A stretch of DNA of 64,000 nt, from NCBI GenBank assembly GCA_963576735.1, contig OY755180.1, forward strand, positions 18,814,678 through 18,878,677. The letters run 5' to 3'. The notes beneath the pieces were generated by a model, which worked only from the letters and a program-made list of their open reading frames with translations, was not told where the DNA came from and made no database searches. The stretch's first letter is position 1; each line of letters opens with the position of its first letter. The translations under genes and the position numbers were made by a program. Shown here in pieces: positions 25,401 to 37,400 of this stretch. This DNA comes from Bedellia somnulentella (taxonomy: Eukaryota; Arthropoda; Insecta; Lepidoptera; Bedelliidae).

Positions 25401-28400
25401 TAGCGGTAATCATTGAGGAGAGCTCCCCCTCCCCCGCGGGGTGGAGCGGGGGGCGGGGGGAGACGCGGCTCGACGGCGGCAACAAGTGGCGCCATAAGGA
25501 GGACTACTGTGAGATTATAGTGACGATAAGCGATTGGAATTTTACGGATTAGTTCTTTAAGATTTCTTTGGTGAGATGGGTTTAATGAGCAATAGGAGTA
25601 AGTGCTCCAAGTTTTGTCGTAGATTTTATGATGATGAGGCGAACAAGATTATCCGGGATCTTTTTAAGTTAATGTGCTGTGACTATCGTAGACCCATCAT
25701 TATGATCCCATATTTAGAAATATTTTCCCACTCCAATGCTAAAGCTCTAGCTACCACCATTCTACTAACTGAATAAAAACGTTAAAATGTTGACAAAAAA
25801 GATAGATAATTATAGATTTCTAATCGCACGGTCCACTTTGAGCCATTTTCATCAACAGCATAGTTTTTAAAGGGCACATTAAGAGATAATTTGTAATATT
25901 TTTTATTTAGCCGTGTAGTGTCGGTTTAGAATAGCACTACCCCATTTCTTCCGGTGGGTGTACGTAAGAGGCGACTAACGGTATGGGGCTATTAAGGGAT
26001 TTTTGGGCGATGCGGTTGGAGATCCATCACCAACAACCTTTATTTTTACTATCTTTTCCCCACTCAAATTTCCAAAAGTGGCTGAGGAATTTCTAATTCT
26101 TTAGCTGTGGCTACCCCTTCCTGGGATTTATAGCCGTGAGTATATGTATGTATGTATGTATGTTTTTACTTACTAGTGCCCAGAATCAATCAGGAGTTAA
26201 ATTATTTAAATGAACAAATAAATTCAAATTAGTTGGTACAAATAAATACACTCACAATTAATCTATGTTTATCGTTAGATAACAAATCTGTTACATTTAT
26301 GAAGAAAATACATAAATGAAATGTTTGGCAACCGTTTCCTTCTGTCAACACAACACAAATAAATGGCAATTTCCGTGTCGGAAACAGCAAAACAGTGAAT
26401 CGTAGAAGTGGAGCGATATTATGTTCACTAATTTTGTTATATTTCTCCGAAGTAAAATGTCTTAAATTTACTTGTTTTACATGTATAAATCATTTTAGTC
26501 ATACATTTCTCCGCCGTTTTTGATTGACTATAATACAATTTGTGGTCGTTACCAGAATATGCACAATTGTATTCAATCCTATCGGACATATTATACACAG
26601 ATAAGGTTAGCCCTAAACTAAGTAAACATTGTATTATGGGATACTAAACTAACTCAATGATATATTTAATATTATATAATACACATATAAAGCGATGATG
26701 ATGATGATGATGATGAGGATGATGTGATGCGAAGAGTAACCAACAAGGAAGGGAGAGGACTTCCGTGGTTGCATGGTAAGACCCTCGAGGACATAGATTT
26801 TGCAGACGACCTCCGTCTACTCGCCACATCCCGTAACCACCTACAATCCAAGACCGATGACCTCGCAGACGAAGCTGCAAAAGAAGGGCTGCGCATCAAC
26901 TGCAGCAAAACCAAGGACATGCGCCTAAACACCCGCGACGAAGCGCCAATTTATGTCAATGGTGAGGTTGCCGAACAAGTGAAGCGATTTACCTACCTGG
27001 GGAGCGTCGTGGACCTCAGAGGGGGGGCGGAAGCGGAAATAGAGGCGCGCATCAACAAAGCAAGAGCCGTGTACGCCTAACTAAAACCGGTGTGGACGTC
27101 TCTAATAATAACACGGCGTACAAAGATCAGAGTGTTCAACTCCAATGTAAAGTCAGTCCCCCTGTAAGGATGCGAGACATGTCTCGTTAAAAATGAAGTA
27201 ACCAGCAAGCTACAGGTCTTCGTGAACAAATGTTTACGACGCATTCTGGGAATCTTCTGGCCGCGAACCACAACAAACGTAAGGCTGTGGGAGTTGACTG
27301 ACCAAAAGCCCATCGACAAGGAGATCCTTATAAGGAAATGGCGTTGGATTGGACATGTACTGAGAAGACCAGACACTCATCTATCCAAACAAGGGTTAAA
27401 GTGGCAAGCGTATGGCAAAAAAAGGCCGGGTCGCCCCCGTACCACCTGGAGGCGTTCAGTTGAAAAAGAGGCTGCATCAACTGAACTCACTGGAACTGGA
27501 AGGACCTGGAAGCTGCCGCACAAAATCGGGAAAAGTGGATATCTCTTCTTCGGGCCCTATGTCCCTGATGAGGGATAACAGGACTACATGATGATGACAC
27601 ATATAAATAACATTGCCGTGTAGTGCCGGCTTAGAATGTCGCTACCCCTTTCTACCCACGGGTGTCGTAAGAGGCGACTTAAGGTATTAGGGCTTTTTAT
27701 TGGATTTTTGGGCGATGCGGTTGGAGACCCATCACCATCTTTTCCCCACTCAACTTCCAAAAGTGGCTGAGGAGTTTATAATTCCTTAGCTCTGGCTAGC
27801 CCTTCTAGGGAAATATAGCCGTGAGTATATGTACGTATGTATGTATGCATAAATAACATGCAAGACTTGAAAGCAAGACAAGAAACAATGGTTTATGCTC
27901 ATCACATAAATGTTACTCTCAGCGGGGATCGAACTCGCAACCTCCAGACTGAGAAGCTAGTTACCTATCCACTTGGCCACGGACGACGTCAACTACAAAA
28001 GTATGGTTAAAGATTTTATAATATTATCAAAATGCTTTCCCCCTATTTTGCAATTCGAAGGTCAAGCATCAGAGTAGTCTCTCGTGAAGATTGAGTGTCC
28101 GTATATTTGGGGCAGCGACCTAGATACGGCAGGGTCGGGGGCAGCCGAAAGATGCTACACAGCCTTACACTACCTATAGCACCTTTGTTTTACTGCTACG
28201 AACGGGTTTGAGGGAAACCTTATGTTTGATACTTTACGATTGTTTTTTTAAAGTGAGACGTTTCTGCGATATATTTGAATATATTTTTTTCACAAACCAT
28301 TGCTGTGCAGTGTCGGCTTAGAATAACACTACCCCATTTCTTCCGGTGGGTGTACGTAAGAGGCGACTAACGGTATTGGGGCTTTTAACGGATTTTGGGC

Positions 28401-31400
28401 GATGCGGTTGGAGGCCCATTACCAACAACCTTTTTTTTGCCATCTTTTCCCCACTCAACTTTCCAAAAGTGGCTGAGGAACTTCTAGTTCCTTAGCTCTG
28501 GCTACCCCTTTATAGGGATTTATAGCCGTGAGTATATGTATGTATGTATTTTTTTCACTAGTTTGCTTTATACGTGCGAATCGTGTTTCAAAAAATTATG
28601 CCATGCACTAACGGTTTTCCGTGTAATTTTTGGGATTCATTGTTGACCTTTATAACGTTTCTTCATATAAAATTAAGTAGACACTTTACAAATATTGACA
28701 ACATTATTAGAATACATTAATTTGAAGATTAATGTCATACTCAAACTGAAACGTTCACGCCCTTTATCCCCGAAGAGGTGGAATAGGTACATTGTCACTT
28801 GATGTTCAGAAGAGCACCCACGTTTTGTCTGGACTATGTACACTCGTGATAGGGAGGCCACTGTCACATGACTAAGTACAACTCAGCCGTTTGGATTACC
28901 ACACGATGATTCCTCTTACCAATAACATCACATACATACATACACTCACGGCTGTAAATCCCTAAAAAGGGTAGCCAGAGCTAAGGAATCTGGGGGCACG
29001 GCAGTGCCCCTGCCAAGTCTCGAGCAAAACGGGCACGGCCGTACCATCTTTTCTCGAAGCGGTTCGCGGCTGTTTCGCCCCCCCTATATCTTCGACGTGG
29101 ACAAAGCTAGGAGTTTAGGTTTTCGGTGAATAATAGTAGGCATTAGAACAAGCTTAAGTTCGAAATTACACGCCAAATGAATTAATAGTTTAGGAGTTAC
29201 GGTCGATCAAAGTTACACCATTTTGTCACTCACTGACTCACTGACAGATCATCAAAAATCTAAGGTACTTCTAGCAGACTTAGAAACTTCAAATTTTGCA
29301 CCAAGATAGGTCATTAGCCACATATAAAGGAAAAATAATAAAAACATTAAAAAATTATATGCCATAGAAAACAATTTTATATTTGCGGTTTGGCAAGAAC
29401 ATTATGTATGGATTTTGACTGCATTGTTAACTTTGTTCGTTGTTCAAGTACCTATTCAATTGGATGAATACATACATAGAATAGAAAAGAATAATATAAA
29501 TGTAATACATAGACTATCATTAATACATAAAGTTCATTAAATTAATAAAGCTAAAACTCCATTGTATTGCGATAAATATTGTATGAGCGCTCGATAGATG
29601 GCGTTGTACCTGTCTGAATCGCTCTATGGTTTCGTTACAAAGCGCAGTGTAAGTAGTACTTCAAAATAATTCGATAATATTCATTTGATACATCTGTCAA
29701 TGAAAACCCATTTCGAAACTAAAAAATATTTTAGTGATAATTGATATTCGGAGAACTTTACGTGTTATTTAGTTTAGTTTAGTTATAGTTTGTAAGTTAG
29801 TAGATATATATTTATTTAGTTAGTTATTTGTTAGTTAGTTTAGTTCTATTTAGTTTGCATATATATATATAAGTTTAAGCCCTATTGTTATAGAAGTAAT
29901 TGTAAATATAGTGTAATGGAACGTGAAATATTGTACATAAATGGCGACCTTTGTCCACACAGAGTCATCTCTATTCCTGGAGATGGGTCGTGTTTATTTC
30001 ATTCGTTGTCATACAGCATGTATGGGAGTTTTCAGTCGTCAAACGATAAGGGAATTTTAGTAGTATCAAAGCTCAGGAGACAGCAATAGCTGAATATAAT
30101 CGACTCCGAAGTATATATCGCCCAGACTTGTCTACCTTAGAAGTAACGAAGCCTCAGAGAAGAAACAAAAGAGATAGAGACAGAGAATGGGTTCTAAGCA
30201 AAGCAGTAGCTGACGTCCAAGAAATTGTGAGGTCACCTAAAAGTAAAAGAAAGAAATACACTTACAAAAAATAAATGAGATCCCACCAAAAACATTAAAT
30301 GTAAAAAAATGCCAAGTCTCTCGATGCAGTCTTTCCATCGTAAAAAGTTTTGAGATCTCATAGAAGCCAAGTCCTATTCAAAATATTTCGTAGTTATAAA
30401 TCAACATTTAGTAATTGTATCAATAGTTTTCTTTATATTATAATTATAGTGACTTGGCAATGAGCACAAATTAAAAGCTGCTTGCTGCCTGGAATTATGT
30501 GCAAATGTTACTGACGAGACCAGTGATCAGATTATTTGTTATGTGTGAATCATGATGGTCACTACCGACTACATTCTCCAATACAATAATTAAGAATACC
30601 TTACGGGCCATCGCTTTATGAAAGTAAATGAATCGAGAGTGCACTAAGACTGACTGCCGTTGCCGAAATTCGGTTGGGACGACACGGATAAACCAACAGA
30701 AAATTAATTTTGTGATATTAATGTTTACGCATGCGGTGTGTGTAACTTTAAACTCCTCCAAATATGCCGTTTTATTTGTTTCTTCTTGTGCTCATTGCCA
30801 AGTCACTATAATTATAATATAAAGAAAACTATTGATACAATTACTAAATGTTGATTTATAACTACGAAATATTTTGAATAGGACTTGGCTTCTATGAGAT
30901 CTCAAAACTTTTTACGATGGAAAGACTGCATCGAGAGACTTGGCATTTTTTTACATTTTATGTTTTTGGTGGTAAGAAATTCCTTAGCCACTTTTGGAAG
31001 TTGAGTGGGGAAAAACTGGTAATAATAAATATTTTGGTGATGGCTCTCGAACCACATCGCCCAAAAATCACTTAAAAAGCCCCTATTCCCTTAGTCGCCT
31101 CTTACGATCACCCACGGGTAGAAATGGGGTAGTGCTGTTCTAAGCCGACACTACAAAGCTAATAAATAAATACATCAATGATAAATTAACCACACATATG
31201 ACTTTAGAAGAGACAAAGACAAAGAGTAGGTCCCGACCCGGAATTTGAACTCACGCCTGTTTGCAGGAAAGGCGAGTGTTCTAACCATTGAGCTATCACG
31301 GTTTTCAAAATAATAATTCATAAGAACGTTCACTATCATTAATCAATCAACACCTATAAACAAAGTCAAATAAAAAACAATCGTTACTCACTTAATAATA

Positions 31401-34400
31401 TTAGTCTAAACAGATGAAACTTTCCTTTCTAGAAACAGGCTAACAGCAATTACCAAATAATCAATGTTGGCCAAATATAACAGCCACATTAAATTAGTTT
31501 TATCGCTGAAAGAAGCCTGCGGCGGGATACCAGACCATTACAGATAATGTTATACTTTAATGGTTTCTTTTGTTACTTTCTAACCTTTCCACTTTGAATA
31601 TTATAATTGAAACGATAAAAAGTAATTGCTTTTTTATGTTGAAGCGTAATTTACAGTTCACTTGATCACTCAACGTCTACATTCTTTATAGACGTGAAAA
31701 ATTACATTTCATTTGTTCCCAAGAGACAATACTTACTTACTTATACCCACGCCCATTATTCTCATTGGAGTCTATCAATCGCCATTTGGCACAATGTTGA
31801 CAAAGGTCTCTTGCTCCCCATCATTCTTCTCATACATGCCTTTTTATTCTTCTCACTTCGGACCCCCCCCCGCCTTATTTCGAACTGGTCTAGAAACCTT
31901 TTCCAGGGCCGCCCTCTACTAGCGATACCAACAACAACTAACATATAATTACGGTTTAATACCAATATAAGGTTGTCAGAGCCACAAATTGGAGTATTCC
32001 TCATTTATTTTCCAGAAAAAAGTTTGTAATTATTGTTGAAATGAGATTGGTAATAAGTTGTCAACCGACTTTTCTAAGCTGACACTCAATGGCATTAACT
32101 TAGCTTTCTAATATTTGGTTATAAACCCATAGTAAAGGATAATTTAAAATTCCTTTCAGTGCCTTTTTAAGGAACATTTTACTTCGATATACATACATGA
32201 ATGCCTTGTACACAATAAATAAATATGAATTTTGCTCAATATAACGGTTTTCTCATTGTTTCAGAACAAGAGCCAACCACCCTGGAGCAGTTGTAGAAAT
32301 AACCGACAACCCTCTGGATGCTAGTAAGGTGAGCTAGATTTGGTTAAAATTCGTTTTTTTTTTCAGTATCTCGTTTCTTATTTGCTTTATGTGAGTATTC
32401 ATATCAAGACTAGATTATTATTACTCATGATGCATGATGAACAGACATACACTATAACAAAAAAAATTTTTTTTCTATAATACGCCAACTTTTACCACAA
32501 CTTTCATCACGATGAATGTATTATTATAATGCTGGATAAGTTAAACCAACCAAAAGATACAGATATAACTGAACTCAGATCCACCCCCCTTAACTTACAA
32601 TTACAATTTTATCTATTCCCATACTATTGTCAAAGTGAAAAATGAGAATAGATTGATATCGTTTATCTCACTAATATTATGGTCTTACTAAAGTTACTGG
32701 TCGTATTTTGATCATTGGATGTCTCCTAGCAGTTATTATAATAAATGTGTTATTGGTGGCAGCCTGGATTCCGTGATGAATGATACTGTTGTGCTAATAC
32801 AAGCTTTTGATCGTTTAGGTTTGCATTTGAATTTTGGGAAATGTGAGTTGTTTCCTTGTTCTGGACAAGCTTCTCAAGAGGTTCACTCGAGTATCAACGC
32901 CCTTATACCTGGTGTACAAGTTTTGGACAAGACGAATTTTACTCTTCTAGGTGCTCCAATCTTTTCAGAGGGTGTACCGGGTGTTATTCTTTCGAAAATG
33001 AATATTTTGGCAGACACGAAACAACATTTAAAACAGCTTTCTGCTCATGTAGCTTTGACAATTTTGCGTAGTTGCCTATCTATTCCTCGACTAACTTACA
33101 CTCTTCGTACCGCTCCAGTCTGGCTTCATGTTGAATTATCGCAGAGATATGACGACACCCTTCGAGTATTGCTCGAAAATGTTTTAAATATAGAGTTATC
33201 AGACTTTCAGTGGTGTCAGGCTGCTTTGCCAATCAGACATGGAGGTTTGGGTATTCGCTGTCTTCGAGACACAGGATTGCCGGCTTTTTTGGCTTCCTCG
33301 CGTGGGGTTTTGGATCTAGTCACTACCATATTATGTATTAATGGTGATGGATTCCGGATTCCTTTTGCTGAGGAGGCTTTAAGAATTTGGCGTGTTCGAT
33401 GTCCAAACAGTGATTTGCCAGAGCAGCCTAGTCGGCAGCGTGCTTGGGATGAGGAGCTTTGTCAGGTTGCATTGCAGGATATGGTGGAGCAATGTTCTGG
33501 TGCAGAGTTGGCACGTTTTAGGGCTGTGTCTCATCTAGACTCTGGTTGTTGGCTGTATGCTTTACCCTCTCCGCAGCTTGGGACCCTATTGGACAACAAT
33601 TCTCTGTGGATTGCAGTGGCACTTCGCTTAGGATGTAACATTTGTCAACCACATCGCTGTGTCTGTGGGGCGCAGGTGGATTCTTTGGGTCGACATGGGT
33701 TTCATTGTGTCCGTAGTGCAGGCAGAATCTCACGGCACCAGTCTATTAATGATATCGTTCGCAGAGCTCTCATTTCTGCTGACATCCCTGCAGTCTCGAG
33801 CCTCAGGGATTATTCAGGAGTGACGGTAAGCGCTCGGATGGTTTGACCTTGGTTCCGTGGGAGAGAGGTCGTTGCCTGATTTGGGATGCCACTTGCGTCT
33901 GCACATTTGCACCTTCCCATGTAGGATCTACCTCTGCAGCTCCGGGGGCTGCTGCTGAAACGGCTGCAAGACATAAGCTTTCTAAATATAGTCAGCTTAT
34001 GTCTTCTTTTTTCTTTGTGCCTCTCGCTGTAAAAACTACCGGAGTTTGGGGTTTGGAGGGGAAATCTTTTATAAAAGAGATAGGTCGTCGCCTGAGGAAC
34101 CGTGGCTGGGACTACCGTTCTGGGGCATTTTTGATGCAGAGGATCTCCCTAGCTGTTCAGCGGGGTAACGCTGCCAGCGTAATGGGGACCTTTGGGTCGG
34201 AAATGTCTCGGAGCGGTTTGTTTAATTGACCTTTTTTTTTATTATATTTGTTTAATTTTATTGTTAAATTATTTTTAGTTTTAAGTTAGTTGTAAAAAAA
34301 TATTAAAGTAATAAAACTACGCAGCCTACACAGCTTCTATTTTTTAAAAAAATATTTTATAATTCATAGTTTTGCGTATGGCTTTCATAAGGTGTTTATC

Positions 34401-37400
34401 TACGAACAACGACACGCAAAATTCGTAGTAGCTATCGGTTCGTAAACAAAATATTCAATTTACTTTTGATGTAATGGTTATTATAAAATGTACTTTTTCA
34501 ACGTGAATCTGGATTTTTTTTTATCTAAATTATTGACATTATTTGGTTTTTTAACTGCCTGAATATTCATACACATGTACATTTTAGATTATATCATTAT
34601 ACTTTTATTGTTACTATAATTTATTGAAATAAATAGCAAAACAATAAAAATTCACCAAAAAAAGTCTAAAAATTTCAGCTCCTAATAGCCTACGAGTGCG
34701 GTCTAGTAGTGGTATGGGACCTACGCACCCGCAGTGCGGAGTGGCGAGGAGGCGGCGGCGGCGGCGGGGGGGAGGCCATCCGCGCGGCCGCGTGGCAGCA
34801 CGACGGCAAGTTCATGACGGCGCACGCGGACGGATCCATCGCCACCTGGACCACACGAGCGCCTAAGCCTATACAGATTAGTTATCCTCATGGTGAGTGT
34901 TTTAGGTTCTGTTTTTTTTGGAGACTGTAGATGTAGTATGCCTAGTTTCCATGTATATCATTATGGAAGAAATATCGACCGTTTTAGAGAAACTATATTT
35001 TAATATAATATAATCTTTCTGCCAAAAAATAACATATTAAGGGCGTCCCACGAAAAAGTGAGAACCTTGAAACGGCATTTGGGCTTCCCCCTGCCGTTTC
35101 CTCACCTTTAATAGAACTCGTAAAACAAGCCATCTATTAGCAACTATGATAACTATAGATTATAGCGATATAGATGTAGATATAGCGCCATCTACCAAAA
35201 CAGTCTCGTACTACGTTGTACGATCGGCGCGGCGGCGTATTGATATATGTGTTAATTATGTTTCGCTAAGTGAATTCATATTGTTATAAAAATAAAACAA
35301 ATACTTCAACAGTACAATAACTTTATTTCCACAAAACTTATTTCTTGATACCTTTGGAATATAGCAGGGGAACATGTCGAAAAGAATGTTGGTGTCGTGA
35401 TGATACGTTTCACGTGACATAGTAAAAGGGGTTTATGTTATTCTTAACCGACACAACAAAGTGTACGTGGATGGCAGTAGAAATGAAGTAACGTGTAATT
35501 ATATAATAATAATATCTCGACGTCAAAAATCCACACTTGAACAAAAAATCGACTCAAATTATAGAACAGGAGTAGGCATTTTTTCATGAATACTTACTTA
35601 CTACTGATTCAACATAAGTAAATTATAAAACCCAAATAATTTTCATAAAAATTATCATTTTATTGAGATGGTGCAGAAAGCAAAAGGCAATTCTTAAGGT
35701 TCTTTTCAATATTAAAAACTAAGTTATAACTAGGTATTTGTAGGCACAGATTCATGAATACCTGTTTGTAGTTTCTTGTTTGAAGGAGGCTATAAATGTG
35801 CGTCTTTTGTACTTGTTCATTTAATTAATTAGAGGTTTGTTCAAAAGTTTTCTTGATTATCTAAATTCACATTTCCCGAAATTTTACGGCTGAAAATATA
35901 CTTCAACTCATATAAAATAGTTTTTACGCCAAATTGTGCAAGATAGCTATATTAAATAACTTATCCACCGCGACTAAATAACTTAAATAATAAAAGAGAC
36001 AGAAGTTCGGAATATACCGGACTTAAAAGGGTTATTTATTGTTAAATTAACAGTCTGTTAATATCAGTGCTAATCTTTAATATATTCGAGCACATGCATC
36101 GTTCGTTTTACTGTGTTGAAAAAGCATGGCATGGTGATGGTGCTGTTAATCTTTAAATTAATATACCTTTACGTTTTTTTTAAATACAAAAGTAAAGGTG
36201 CGTTTAAGAGCACTATTATCACAGTTGATGAGCCTAGTTCAGGTGCATTAGATACAGTAGCCGTGTTCTCCAATGATTTCTCCCTGTCGGTATTGTGGGA
36301 CGAAAATACACTTTCTTCCATCATCTCAGTTGAACTGAAATTAATTCATAATATATAAGTATAGGCTCAATTGGGTATGATAACTTTTTCACAATTTATT
36401 ACAAAATACAAAGTTCAATGAAACACTAAAAATTTATAAATATCAGCTCCTGGTCTATTTTACTTACTCTGTTAATTGAACTTGGCGAGATGATTGAGGT
36501 TCCTGATTTATTGCATATTTCTCATCCCCTTGTAAAGCAATACGTTTTTGGAGCCTAAATCAGAATTAATAGCACATGAATGAAATACAATGGATCAAAA
36601 TAATTGATCGAAGAACGGTTCGAATACATATATTAAGATATTTATATATTTTTTCTTAGAAAGTAGAAATATGACTAAAGTGGAGAAGTATATTACACAT
36701 CATATAAATAAAAAAAAACACCCAGATTTGAAAGAAAAGTTAGAAGGTAAGATTATTCACGGAACATAGCTATAGGGTAAAACGTAACAAGCATATTTAC
36801 AAAACAGAATAAATAGCAGCAGGTATTTTTAATAATGCATTCATCGTGATCCGAAGGAGAAAATAATAGAATTTTTTACGAATAAAAAACAAACTAAAAT
36901 ACTGTCGCTAGGTTGAGGATCGAACTCTGTACCTTCATCACTGAGCGTGAAACGTTTAACGCGTTACACCACTTCGATTTTAGAGCTAAGAGTCGAAATT
37001 GACGATTATATTAGGATTGCGAACGAACAATATAATATATGGCAAAACTTTACGACTATGTTCCGTGCAATATAATAAAATATGCCTAAAGTGTTTTATT
37101 GGTAGAAAAAATTGTACTTACAATTTTGCATTCATTATCTGAGCCCTCTGTTTAGCGAACCTTTTTTTAATATTTTTTCCCTTTTAGGGATTTATAGCCG
37201 TGAGTATGTATGTTGTTCAAAATTTTTTTGTTTAATTGGAAATTTTCGATTTTCTGCACATGTTTGTTTCCTTTATTTAATTTTCCGACGTTATTATAAG
37301 GTAAACAATATTTTTAATCTTACTAAAAAGATATGTAAAAACATCACATAAATTGAAAGCAAAAAGATAATAATTGTTTCAGCTGGATTTACAGAACATT

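Larger units (their letters stand above)
28990..30972 (+). mobile_element. OTU-bearing Helitron/Helentron-like insertion
   Basis: Bounded exactly by the two halves of a SINE A. Inserted between two Ts (or A|T if the element begins TC at 28989), with no target duplication. A perfect 7-bp hairpin GGGGCAC-GGCA-GTGCCCC lies 3 bp inside the left end (28993-29010). Carries an OTU-protease fragment on the + strand and ends in a 187-bp inverted repeat. OTU domains and insertion without duplication are known for Helitron-class elements, but no CTRR end is seen on the right, so the class is uncertain. Confidence 0.6.
28933..31157 (-). repeat. SINE family A split by a 2-kb insertion
   Basis: The tail half is at 28933-28989 (CACTCACGGCTGTAAATCCC to GCTAAGGAAT). 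The rest resumes at 30973 (TAAGAAATTCC to CCGACACTAC). Compared with other copies (GAATTAGAAATTCC) almost nothing is lost or duplicated at the junction. Confidence 0.85.

Noticed and set aside
25424..25490. Canonical G-quadruplex
   Set aside because: Only three separated long G-runs, so it does not cleanly meet the four-run rule; kept only as a hairpin/GC tract.
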